Shown one piece after another: positions 1-5,397 of a stretch of 5,402 nucleotides of DNA. The notes under the pieces were generated by a model. That model saw only the letters and a program-made list of their open reading frames with translations. It was not told where the DNA came from and ran no database searches. Position numbers and translations under genes: made by a program. Within the stretch, counting starts at the first letter, position 1; the number at the start of each line of letters is the position of its first letter. The DNA comes from an uncultured Pseudomonadota bacterium (GTDB taxonomy: Bacteria > Pseudomonadota > Gammaproteobacteria > Burkholderiales > Thiobacillaceae): the NCBI GenBank assembly GCA_903918705.1, contig CAIXFP010000459.1, positions 1 through 5,402 of the forward strand, read 5' to 3'.

Positions 1-1052
1 ATATGGGGATCGGCGCCACCATCGGCTCGGTCATCGCCACCCACAAGGCCATCATCCCCGCCGCCGTCGGCGTCGATATCGGCTGTGGCATGGCGGCGGT
101 GCGCACCTCGCTCACCGCCAACGAGATCGATGAAAAATCCTTGCAGCGGGTGTTCGACCAGATCAGCCGCGACGTACCGGTGGGCATGGCCGGCCATCTG
201 GAGAAAGCCGCCCGTTACGACGAAGCACTGCCGCTCGACGCACGTTTACGCGCCATCGTCGCCCGGCACCCCGACATCACTAAGCGCTTCGCCAAGGAAA
301 ACCACTGGATCGTGCAGATGGGCAGCCTGGGCGGCGGCAACCACTTCATCGAAGTCTGCCTGGACGAGGCCAACCGGGTCTGGGTGATGCTGCACTCCGG
401 CAGCCGGGGCATCGGCAACGCCATCGGCAGCTACTTCATCGACCTGGCCCGCCGCGACATGGAGCGTTTCTTCATCAACCTGCCCGACCGCGACCTGGCC
501 TATTTCCCGGAAGGCAGCGCGCACTTCGACGACTACGTCGAGGCGGTGCACTGGGCGCAGGAATACGCCGCCGCCAACCGCGACACCATGCTGGCCCTGG
601 TGCTCGCCGCCCTGCGCCGCCACTTACCCCCCTTCGCAATCACCGATGAAGTGGTCAACTGCCATCACAACTACGTGGCGATGGAACACCACTTCAACGC
701 CAACGTCTGGGTTACCCGCAAGGGCGCGATCCGGGCGCGCGACGGTGACCTCGGCATCATCCCCGGCAGCATGGGGGCGCGGAGTTACATCGTGCGCGGC
801 AAGGGCAACAAGGACAGCTTCTGCTCCTGCGCTCACGGTGCAGGCCGCAAGATGAGTCGTACCCAGGCGGAAAAGCAGTTCAACGAGGCCGATCTGGCGA
901 CCCAGACTGAAGGCGTGATTTGCCGCAAAGACAAAGGCGTGGTTGACGAAATTCCTGGCGCTTACAAGGACATCGACACGGTCATGGCAAACCAGTCTGA
1001 TCTGGTCGAGGTGGTGCACACCTTGAAGCAGGTGGTGTGTGTGAAGGGCTGA
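1..1052 (+). CDS. rtcB: RNA-splicing ligase RtcB (5'-truncated by window edge)
   Basis: RtcB joins RNA 2',3'-cyclic phosphate or 3'-phosphate ends to 5'-OH ends, using GTP and Mn2+ in the cytoplasm. The reading frame is open through base 1. The ATG at base 3 is not the true start: it aligns with residue 51 of E. coli RtcB, inside the conserved DVHLGKG segment, so about 50 residues are missing upstream. Counting from base 3, visible signatures are GVDIGCGM (residues 23-30, metal-binding Cys28 equivalent to E. coli Cys78), GGNHFIE (111-117, metal-binding His114), HSGSRGIGNAIG (131-142), NCHHNY (219-224, metal His), GSMGAR (255-260) and CSCAHGAGR (274-282), where His278 matches the guanylylated catalytic His337. 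The protein ends in the family's usual VVCVKG. All catalytic residues are present, so the enzyme looks intact. The alignment is from memory of the E. coli protein. It probably starts an operon with the nucleotidyltransferase gene 17 bp downstream. No rtcA or archease gene is visible here. Confidence 0.97.
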   Translation, partial: MGIGATIGSVIATHKAIIPAAVGVDIGCGMAAVRTSLTANEIDEKSLQRVFDQISRDVPVGMAGHLEKAARYDEALPLDARLRAIVARHPDITKRFAKENHWIVQMGSLGGGNHFIEVCLDEANRVWVMLHSGSRGIGNAIGSYFIDLARRDMERFFINLPDRDLAYFPEGSAHFDDYVEAVHWAQEYAAANRDTMLALVLAALRRHLPPFAITDEVVNCHHNYVAMEHHFNANVWVTRKGAIRARDGDLGIIPGSMGARSYIVRGKGNKDSFCSCAHGAGRKMSRTQAEKQFNEADLATQTEGVICRKDKGVVDEIPGAYKDIDTVMANQSDLVEVVHTLKQVVCVKG

Positions 1053-1054
1053 TC

Positions 1055-1058
1055 GAGG
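1055..1058 (+). promoter_or_regulatory. Ribosome binding site for the nucleotidyltransferase gene
   Basis: GAGG lies just after the rtcB stop codon and 11 nt before the ATG at 1070. It supports that ATG over the upstream in-frame GTG at 1037, which would overlap rtcB by 16 nt and add 11 non-conserved-looking residues. The spacing is a little long, so support is moderate. Confidence 0.45.
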
Positions 1059-1069
1059 CTGCATACCCA

Positions 1070-1843
1070 ATGACCGATCCTGAATCCGAAATCGCCACCC
1101 GCCTCGTTGCAGCCGAGGACGAACACGGTGTCCACATCCTTTACGCTTGTGAGTCGGGCAGCCGTGCCTGGGGCTTCGCATCTCCCGACAGCGACTGGGA
1201 TGTGCGCTTTCTCTATGTTCACCCTCTGGATTGGTACCTGAGCGTCGGCGAACAGCGCGATGTGATCGAATTGCCCATCGTCGATGACCTGGACATCAAC
1301 GGCTGGGAACTGCGCAAAGCCCTGCGCCTGATGCGGAAGGGCAACCCGGTATTGCTGGAATGGCTCAACTCACCGATCCGCTATCGGGTGGATACCGAAT
1401 TTCTCGCCGCTATCCGCGCGCTGGCCGAGGAGCACTATTCCCCTATCGCATGTTTCCACCACTACCTGCACACGGCACAGAACAACTGGCGTGGCTATCT
1501 GCATGGGCCAATGGTCAGGTTGAAGAAATACCTCTACGTCCTGCGCCCGGTGCTCGCCTGCCGCTGGATCGAAGCCGGACGTGGCATGGCACCGATGGAA
1601 TTCATCCGCCTAGTCGAGGCAACGGTCACAGATGCGGATTTGTGCGTCGCCATCGACCAACTGCTCGTGCTGAAGCGGGCTGCAGGTGAACTCGGCCTTG
1701 GCCCGGCCATTCCGGAAATTGACGCTTTCCTGGCGGCGGAAATCACACGGCTTGCCGAGGTCGCACGCACGTTGCCGGCGAAGGCCAAATCGAACAACAC
1801 CGGCATGGATGTGCTGCTGAGACAAACAATTCTTGGGCAGTAA
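1070..1843 (+). CDS. RlaP/YcgL-type nucleotidyltransferase (DNA polymerase beta superfamily)
   Basis: This 257-residue protein is a predicted nucleotidyltransferase of the RlaP family (RNA ligase-associated pol-beta nucleotidyltransferase, COG3541, as in B. subtilis YcgL). Near the N-terminus it has the superfamily motif: a strand, then GSRAWGF (residues 30-36), then SDWDVRFLYV (41-50). The Gly-Ser pair and the Asp42/Asp44 metal-binding pair are intact. The family-typical GNPVLLEWLNSP block (91-102) and the helical KKYLYVLRP segment (152-160) follow. Length is normal for the family. Family members often sit beside RNA ligases, and here rtcB ends 17 bp upstream, so co-transcription is very likely. 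The family is thought to transfer a nucleotide to RNA ends or otherwise process them before ligation, but its substrate is not established. The ATG start was chosen because the conserved region begins soon after it and a GAGG precedes it; a GTG at 1037 is the alternative. Confidence 0.9.
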   Translation: MTDPESEIATRLVAAEDEHGVHILYACESGSRAWGFASPDSDWDVRFLYVHPLDWYLSVGEQRDVIELPIVDDLDINGWELRKALRLMRKGNPVLLEWLNSPIRYRVDTEFLAAIRALAEEHYSPIACFHHYLHTAQNNWRGYLHGPMVRLKKYLYVLRPVLACRWIEAGRGMAPMEFIRLVEATVTDADLCVAIDQLLVLKRAAGELGLGPAIPEIDAFLAAEITRLAEVARTLPAKAKSNNTGMDVLLRQTILGQ

Positions 1844-1917
1844 AGACGGGGCGCACTATTTGAGCCTGTGGGTGCATAGCATGGTCAGCACGCAAACAAG
1901 CAACAAAGGCAAAGCAA

Positions 1918-2508
1918 ATGACCATGCAAACCTACACGGGTACGTTCACCCGCTGGCACAAGGTGGCGGAACGCCTGACCAAGGATTTCAACGAACTGAC
2001 CAAGTCAGCCCGGCAGGGGCTGACCGAAACTAGTGTGACCGAGTACCTGGGCGAGTCCCAGGAAACCCGATTGGCGCTGTATCGCGATGACTGTCTCGAC
2101 AAACTGGAGAGGGCACTGCTCATCCAGGACGTGGTGACCAACATCCGGCAGGCATTGGGTGAGGCAAACGAACGAAAAGGTGTCAGTCGTTCTTTGGCGG
2201 AATACGACAAGTTACAGAAACGGGCAAACCTGCTCACCGCCATTGCAGGGGCACAGGATGCGCAGCGGGTGGAAATCGCGGAGTTGAAGAACGTGAAATA
2301 TCCGTCCCGCAGCGAGGAGTGGCATAACCGTGGGCAGTCGAAGATCTCTGTGGCGCTGCTGGCGGGTGAACAACTGGCCGCGATGAAGGCCCGTGCCGAG
2401 GCGGCGACGGCCGACATGTATGCCCAGGCCGACCAGTTGGCCGAATTAAACAAGACCCCGCTGTCACTGGATTTGCCAACGGATATCGCCCGCATTGCCG
2501 GGTTGTGA
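1918..2508 (+). CDS. Hypothetical helical (coiled-coil) protein
   Basis: I do not recognise this 196-residue protein securely. It has no signal peptide or membrane segment. Almost the whole chain looks helical: residues about 11-30, 55-85 and 90-115 have heptad-like Leu/Ala spacing, followed by a polar break with YPSRSEEWHNRGQ (128-140) and another long helix (about 145-178) ending in a proline-containing tail (PLSLDLP, 181-187). The second half weakly recalls the helical hairpin of the DIP1984 family in layout (xxLAEYDKLQKRxxLL, then a Tyr/Ser/Arg/Glu turn, then a closing helix). That resemblance is from memory and unproven. It lies 74 bp after the nucleotidyltransferase gene and 331 bp before the NUDIX gene, so it is the last member of the first group. 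The start at 1918 has AAAGG (1905-1909) 8 nt upstream; a second ATG follows at 1924. Codon use is that of a real gene: base composition is coding-like, although slightly less GC-rich than rtcB. Confidence 0.78.
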   Translation: MTMQTYTGTFTRWHKVAERLTKDFNELTKSARQGLTETSVTEYLGESQETRLALYRDDCLDKLERALLIQDVVTNIRQALGEANERKGVSRSLAEYDKLQKRANLLTAIAGAQDAQRVEIAELKNVKYPSRSEEWHNRGQSKISVALLAGEQLAAMKARAEAATADMYAQADQLAELNKTPLSLDLPTDIARIAGL

Positions 2509-2510
2509 GT

Positions 2511-2526
2511 TTCGCCGAGAGGCGGA
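2511..2526 (+). repeat. Small stem-loop just after a stop codon
   Basis: TTCGCC pairs with GGCGGA (five Watson-Crick pairs and one G-T pair) around a GAGA tetraloop of the stable GNRA class. It begins 2 bases after the stop codon of the helical-protein gene. The following bases are TCAGACC, not a T-run, so it could protect a 3' end but does not look like a rho-independent terminator. Confidence 0.35.
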
Positions 2527-2752
2527 TCAGACCAGCTTGTCGCGGCTGGCCGGATGACTGTGAGCGACCACGGACGCGGCCCACTTCGACCCTGACAGGT
2601 CGCCAACGATTTGGGTGAAGGCTGTCGCGGAAACGGGGATGGAGTTGGGTGGAACTCAACGGTTCGCCGCAAGCCGCCATCTTATTGCTGATAAACCAGC
2701 CCCGAATCCGCGAGCAGTCGTCAACCCTGTTGTGCGTTCATACGCGTTGCCA

Positions 2753-2767
2753 ATTGCAGGTTGCAAT
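2753..2767 (+). repeat. 15-bp inverted repeat, possible operator
   Basis: ATTGCA-GGT-TGCAAT has perfect 6-bp arms with a 3-bp centre. It lies 73 bp upstream of the NUDIX start and abuts the sigma-54-like element. Its size and place fit a regulator-binding site, but a 6-bp arm can occur by chance in a gap of this length. Confidence 0.3.
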
Positions 2768-2782
2768 GGCCGCGTCCGTGCT
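2767..2782 (+). promoter_or_regulatory. Weak sigma-54-like (-24/-12) promoter candidate
   Basis: TGGC (2767-2770) and TGCT (2779-2782) place GG and GC exactly 10 bases apart, the spacing required by sigma-54 promoters (consensus TGGCAC-N5-TTGCW). The positions after TGGC do not match the consensus and the -12 block reads GTGCT rather than TTGCT. A start of transcription would fall near 2793, leaving a leader of about 45 nt before the NUDIX gene. The rtc operon of E. coli is sigma-54/RtcR controlled, which makes the candidate worth noting, but one such match can arise by chance. Confidence 0.22.
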
Positions 2783-2827
2783 TTTCTTTCATAACGGCCT
2801 GACCGAACCCGACAAATCGGTCTCAAC

Positions 2828-2832
2828 GGAGG
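2828..2832 (+). promoter_or_regulatory. Strong ribosome binding site deciding the NUDIX start
   Basis: GGAGG lies only 1 nt before the first ATG (2834) but 7 nt before the second in-frame ATG (2840). The second therefore has optimal spacing and is chosen. It also begins the protein with MWLFT, the conserved N-terminus of this domain family. Confidence 0.8.
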
Positions 2833-2839
2833 CATGACC

Positions 2840-3640
2840 ATGTGGCTGTTTACCAACATCGGTTTTTTCAGCATCGTCCAGAAGCCCGGGACGGACTTCC
2901 TGACTGTGCGTGCCCGTGTGAAGCACGACCTCGAATCCTTGCGCGAGCGCTATCTCCCCGGGTTGTCGCCGATCCAGGCCAAGGGCGGAACGGACTACCC
3001 CTGGCGTGCGACCACGTCCCACGCCGATTTAGCAGCGGCGTTGGGGAAGATCGCCCTGGACATCAATTACGGCAACTTCAAGAACGAAATCGCCGCCCGC
3101 CAGGGCAAGGCGCGGGCCAGTCGCTACGGCAAGGTCTGGCAGGCCCTCTACGACATGCCGGAGGAAGCAAGCGCCCATGCCAAATCCGGATTGCCCTGGG
3201 GAGACACTCTTCCACCCGGCAAGAAGGTGGCCTACGGCGGCATTCTGTTTGACCCGACCGGCAAGGTTCTGCTGCGGGAACCGAAGAACCATTTCGATGG
3301 TTATGTCTGGACCTTCGCCAAAGGCCGGCCCGACCCCGGCGAAAAGCCGGAGCAGACCGCACTGCGCGAGGTCTTCGAGGAGACCGGGGTGAATGCGCAG
3401 ATCCTGGCGCCGCTGCCCGGCGAATTTGCCGGTGGCACCACGATCAACCGCTATTTCCTGATGTTGGCGGAAGCGGGCAGCGGCGGCGTGTCACCGGATG
3501 ACAAGGAAACCGCCTCGATCCGCTGGGCGACGCAGGAAGAAGCCCACGAGTTGATCGGCTTGACCAGCAACAGCACAGGCCGAGCGCGCGATCGCGCGGT
3601 GCTCGCGGCTGCCATCTCGGAACGGCGGAAATCGTCATGA
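2840..3640 (+). CDS. NUDIX hydrolase with N-terminal MWLFT-type domain
   Basis: This 266-residue protein has two parts. Residues 1-105 match, from memory, a widespread uncharacterised bacterial protein that begins MWLFT..GFFS and carries the elements VRARV (23-27), GTDYPWRA (50-57) and the DINYGNFKNE stretch (74-83); it is usually a stand-alone protein of roughly this length. Residues about 127-262 form a NUDIX domain, with the complete box Gx5Ex7REVFEETGV at 162-184 (Gly162, Glu168, Arg176, Glu177, Glu180, Glu181). NUDIX enzymes hydrolyse nucleoside diphosphates linked to another moiety, in the cytoplasm, with Mg2+ or Mn2+. The substrate cannot be told from the sequence. The FAKGRPDPGE entry to the box is seen in diadenosine-polyphosphate and 8-oxo-dGTP type members, among others. 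The start at 2840 rather than 2834 is set by the ribosome binding site. The stop overlaps the next gene by 4 bp, implying translational coupling. Confidence 0.92.
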   Translation: MWLFTNIGFFSIVQKPGTDFLTVRARVKHDLESLRERYLPGLSPIQAKGGTDYPWRATTSHADLAAALGKIALDINYGNFKNEIAARQGKARASRYGKVWQALYDMPEEASAHAKSGLPWGDTLPPGKKVAYGGILFDPTGKVLLREPKNHFDGYVWTFAKGRPDPGEKPEQTALREVFEETGVNAQILAPLPGEFAGGTTINRYFLMLAEAGSGGVSPDDKETASIRWATQEEAHELIGLTSNSTGRARDRAVLAAAISERRKSS

Positions 3641-4341
3641 GCGATGAACTGCTACTTCCGCACCGCATCACCCTGCTGGGCGAAGCCATGCGGGAAACCT
3701 GGATGAAACTGGAATCCGACCTTGATCGGCACATTCCCGTGCGCGAAACCGATTTCGACGAGATGGAAGACATGGTGGACACCGTCCGCGACCATCTGAA
3801 GAAACTCCGCAAACTGCCCAGGCGCATTGAAAATCACCTTGAACGGCTGATGTCCAGGGTCGTCAACAATGATGTCGCCGACTTGCAGACGGTGGATCAA
3901 GAGGTTTCCAGATTCGACGGATTGCTGGATGACCTAATTGCCGATTACCGGGAGGTGAGGTCGCTGGATGCCTTGGTCGACGATGAAGAGGGACGCGATC
4001 TGTTGGCGGATGTGTATCGCCACAACCTGGTCGAGATACGCAACTGGCTCGGGGAATTGGTGCAAACGCTGGCCGACCCACTTGCTGCCGCCAGGAAACG
4101 TGGACTTCCAATCACTGGCCGGGTGGAATTGCCCCTGGTCTTGAACCTGACTGCCGCGCCGGAGCTTGAGCTATTGAAGGTCTGGCTGGAAGGCAACACG
4201 AATTCTGTTGTGGCCACTGCACAACCTGCGCGGGACTCCGGGCTTGGCTTCTGGGGCATCGTTGGTGCGGTGGTGCTGGGTTGGGGAATCAGCGAGGCGC
4301 TGTTCGGTGATGATGATTGCGGGTGTCATGGCGATTTATAG
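3637..4341 (+). CDS. Acidic helical protein with C-terminal membrane anchor
   Basis: I do not recognise a family for this 234-residue protein. Residues 1-150 are predicted helical and highly charged, with acidic stretches (ETDFDEMEDMVD, 37-48; DDEEGRDLL, 115-123) and heptad-like hydrophobic spacing suggesting coiled coil or a helical bundle. A more mixed region follows (about 155-200, containing LPITGRVELPLVLNL). Residues about 202-223 (from GLGFWGIVG to ALFG) are one glycine-rich hydrophobic segment fit to span a membrane. The last residues, DDDCGCHGDL, are acidic and carry a Cys-X-Cys-His cluster. There is no N-terminal signal, so a tail-anchored protein with its bulk in the cytoplasm is the best reading; this is inference. 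The ATG at 3637 overlaps the NUDIX stop (ATGA), so the two are almost certainly translated together. The HD-domain gene follows 9 bp later. Confidence 0.82.
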   Translation: MSDELLLPHRITLLGEAMRETWMKLESDLDRHIPVRETDFDEMEDMVDTVRDHLKKLRKLPRRIENHLERLMSRVVNNDVADLQTVDQEVSRFDGLLDDLIADYREVRSLDALVDDEEGRDLLADVYRHNLVEIRNWLGELVQTLADPLAAARKRGLPITGRVELPLVLNLTAAPELELLKVWLEGNTNSVVATAQPARDSGLGFWGIVGAVVLGWGISEALFGDDDCGCHGDL

Positions 4342-4345
4342 AGGA
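4341..4345 (+). promoter_or_regulatory. Ribosome binding site of the HD hydrolase gene
   Basis: GAGGA begins on the last base of the preceding stop codon and lies 5 nt before ATG 4351 and 8 nt before ATG 4354. It supports a start at one of these two rather than ATG 4360. The difference is one or three residues before the conserved domain. Confidence 0.55.
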
Positions 4346-4350
4346 AGACG

Positions 4351-4899
4351 ATGATGGGGATGACGACAACTGTTGTTCTCCGTGCAGCCATGTTTGCTGC
4401 CGAGAAGCACAAGAACCAACGACGCAAGGATGCCGATGCGTCGCCGTATATCAATCACCCGATCGCCCTGGCCCATGTGCTTGCCAACGAAGGCGGCGTG
4501 AGCGATGCGGAGGTGCTGTGCGCGGCGCTTCTGCACGACACCATCGAGGATACGGAAACCACGGCCGACGAACTGCGGATTACCTTTGGGCAGACGGTGG
4601 CCGGCATCGTGCTGGAGATCAGCGACGACAAATCGCTGTCCAAGTCGGAACGGAAACGCCTGCAGATCGAACATGCCGCGCAGGCTTCGCCGCAGGCGAA
4701 ACTGGTGAAGCTGGCCGACAAGATCTGCAATCTGCGCGACATCCTTGCTTCGCCGCCGGCGGATTGGTCGGCGGAACGCAAACAGGCGTATTTCGAGTGG
4801 GCGGCGCAGGTGGTTTCGGGGCTGCGGGGCGTCAACTCCGATTTGGAGTTGGTGTTCGATGCGTTGTATGCGCGGCGGGCGGAACTGCTGCCTGGTTAA
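4351..4899 (+). CDS. MESH1-like HD-domain hydrolase, probable (p)ppGpp 3'-pyrophosphohydrolase
   Basis: This 182-residue single-domain protein matches the hydrolase part of RelA/SpoT and especially the small hydrolase MESH1 (human HDDC3), almost end to end. Visible motifs are FAAEKHKNQRRKDAD (15-29), SPYINHP (31-37, metal His36), LLHDTIEDT (60-68, the His62-Asp63 pair plus Glu66 and Asp67) and VKLADKICNLRD (119-130, metal Asp123). These equal His35, His61, Asp62, Glu65, Asp66 and Asp122 of human MESH1, so all metal ligands and catalytic acids are present. Family members remove the 3'-pyrophosphate of ppGpp using Mn2+; MESH1 also dephosphorylates NADPH. There is no synthetase domain and no TGS or ACT regulatory domain. 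It sits 9 bp after the membrane-anchored helical protein gene, so it is co-transcribed. The substrate in this organism is inferred; another 3'-phosphorylated nucleotide is possible given the RNA-repair genes nearby. Confidence 0.93.
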   Translation: MMGMTTTVVLRAAMFAAEKHKNQRRKDADASPYINHPIALAHVLANEGGVSDAEVLCAALLHDTIEDTETTADELRITFGQTVAGIVLEISDDKSLSKSERKRLQIEHAAQASPQAKLVKLADKICNLRDILASPPADWSAERKQAYFEWAAQVVSGLRGVNSDLELVFDALYARRAELLPG

Positions 4900-4920
4900 G
4901 CGTTTTGCCACTTACTGCTG

Positions 4921-5397
4921 ATGACCACCATGAATTTCGATCTTGCTGAACTTCTTCCACTCATCACCCCCAAGGCAATTGCCTGGGCAGAAGCGCGTGC
5001 CGCAGAAATAGCCACGCAGGGCACGGTCCTGTCTGAGCAAGGTTTGATGCTCGCGCGGCGGGTAGGCGTGGCGAACCCGGAACGAATCCGGCTCTCATAT
5101 GTTGCCCAGCTACCCTTGCCAACCGATCCAATGCTGCGTCAGGCGGCATTGCAAACGGGTTTGCTGGGCCCAAACATGATCGGCCTCACCCTCGGTCACG
5201 GCATCTACATCTGCCATGGCCATGAATCGCCACGCTTGCTATCCCACGAGTGCCGTCACGTGCAGCAGTACGAACAAGCCGGTTCAATCGCAGCATATCT
5301 GCCGATGTACCTGCAGCAGATCGTCCAGTTCGGTTATGCCAGTGCGCCATACGAGATCGATGCTCGCGCGCATGAAGCTGCCGCCCAGTTCAAATGA
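4921..5397 (+). CDS. Hypothetical small zincin-like protein with HECRH motif
   Basis: This 158-residue protein carries LLSHECRHVQQYEQ at residues 106-119, which is a zinc-metallopeptidase HExxH motif (His109, Glu110, His113). The chain continues with a helix (GSIAAYLPMYLQQIV, 121-135) and a conserved-looking PYEIDARAHEAA block (143-154), in which Glu145 could be a third metal ligand, about 32 residues after His113 as in gluzincins. Before the motif are a helical N-terminus (about 8-50) and a segment of likely strands (GLTLGHGIYICHG, 88-100). No signal peptide or membrane segment is evident, so it would be cytoplasmic. I do not recognise a named family. It resembles short hypothetical proteins with the H-E-x-R-H-x-x-Q-Y pattern; peptidase activity is unproven. 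It lies 21 bp after the HD gene. The ribosome binding site is poor, and ATG 4930 (protein beginning MNFDLAEL) is an alternative start. The gene ends five bases before the window edge. Confidence 0.8.
   Translation: MTTMNFDLAELLPLITPKAIAWAEARAAEIATQGTVLSEQGLMLARRVGVANPERIRLSYVAQLPLPTDPMLRQAALQTGLLGPNMIGLTLGHGIYICHGHESPRLLSHECRHVQQYEQAGSIAAYLPMYLQQIVQFGYASAPYEIDARAHEAAAQFK

Larger units (their letters stand above)
2509..2839 (+). other. Long intergenic gap with hairpins and possible promoter
   Basis: No convincing gene lies in this 331-bp stretch; the short open frames lack ribosome binding sites and recognisable motifs. The first ~100 bases contain a GC-rich stem with a GAGA loop (2511-2526) and a second stem CCAGC/GCTGG (2532-2536 with 2545-2549). 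Another small stem, GAGTT/AACTC (2642-2646 with 2653-2657), follows. None is followed by a T-tract, so none is a standard intrinsic terminator. The 2530-2605 part is reminiscent of degenerate dispersed intergenic sequence of proteobacteria, but this is only an impression. The last ~90 bases hold an inverted repeat, a sigma-54-like candidate and the NUDIX ribosome binding site. The gap is the natural place for a promoter serving the downstream four genes. Confidence 0.55.

Noticed and set aside
3..5. ATG at base 3 as the start of rtcB.
   Set aside because: It aligns with residue 51 of E. coli RtcB within a conserved motif, so the gene begins upstream of the window.
624..1181. A 185-codon minus-strand open frame across the rtcB 3' end.
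   Set aside because: It lies opposite the catalytic histidine region of rtcB, which is unmistakably coding on the + strand, and its product has no motif.
1853..1875. GCAC...GTGC dyad in the gap before the helical-protein gene, resembling an NtrC-type site.
   Set aside because: The arms are only 4 bp and the total span is 23 bp rather than the ~17 bp of NtrC sites.
1932..2672. A 246-codon open frame on the minus strand covering the helical-protein gene and part of the gap.
   Set aside because: It is antisense to a gene with a good ribosome binding site and coding-like composition. Its translation is rich in Ser/Arg/Pro with no recognisable domain, typical of an antisense shadow in GC-rich DNA.
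2649..2837. A 62-codon + strand open frame in the long gap.
   Set aside because: No ribosome binding site, no recognisable motif, and it ends within the start region of the NUDIX gene.
3585..3598. A perfect 14-bp palindrome, CGCGCGATCGCGCG, containing GCGATCGC.
   Set aside because: It lies inside the NUDIX coding sequence where Arg/Ala codons in GC-rich DNA readily make such a word. It occurs once, and no repeat family or regulatory context is visible.
4317..4949. A 210-codon + strand frame overlapping the HD hydrolase gene.
   Set aside because: It is an out-of-frame reading of the MESH1-like gene; the product is Gly/Ala/Arg rich with many cysteines and no domain.
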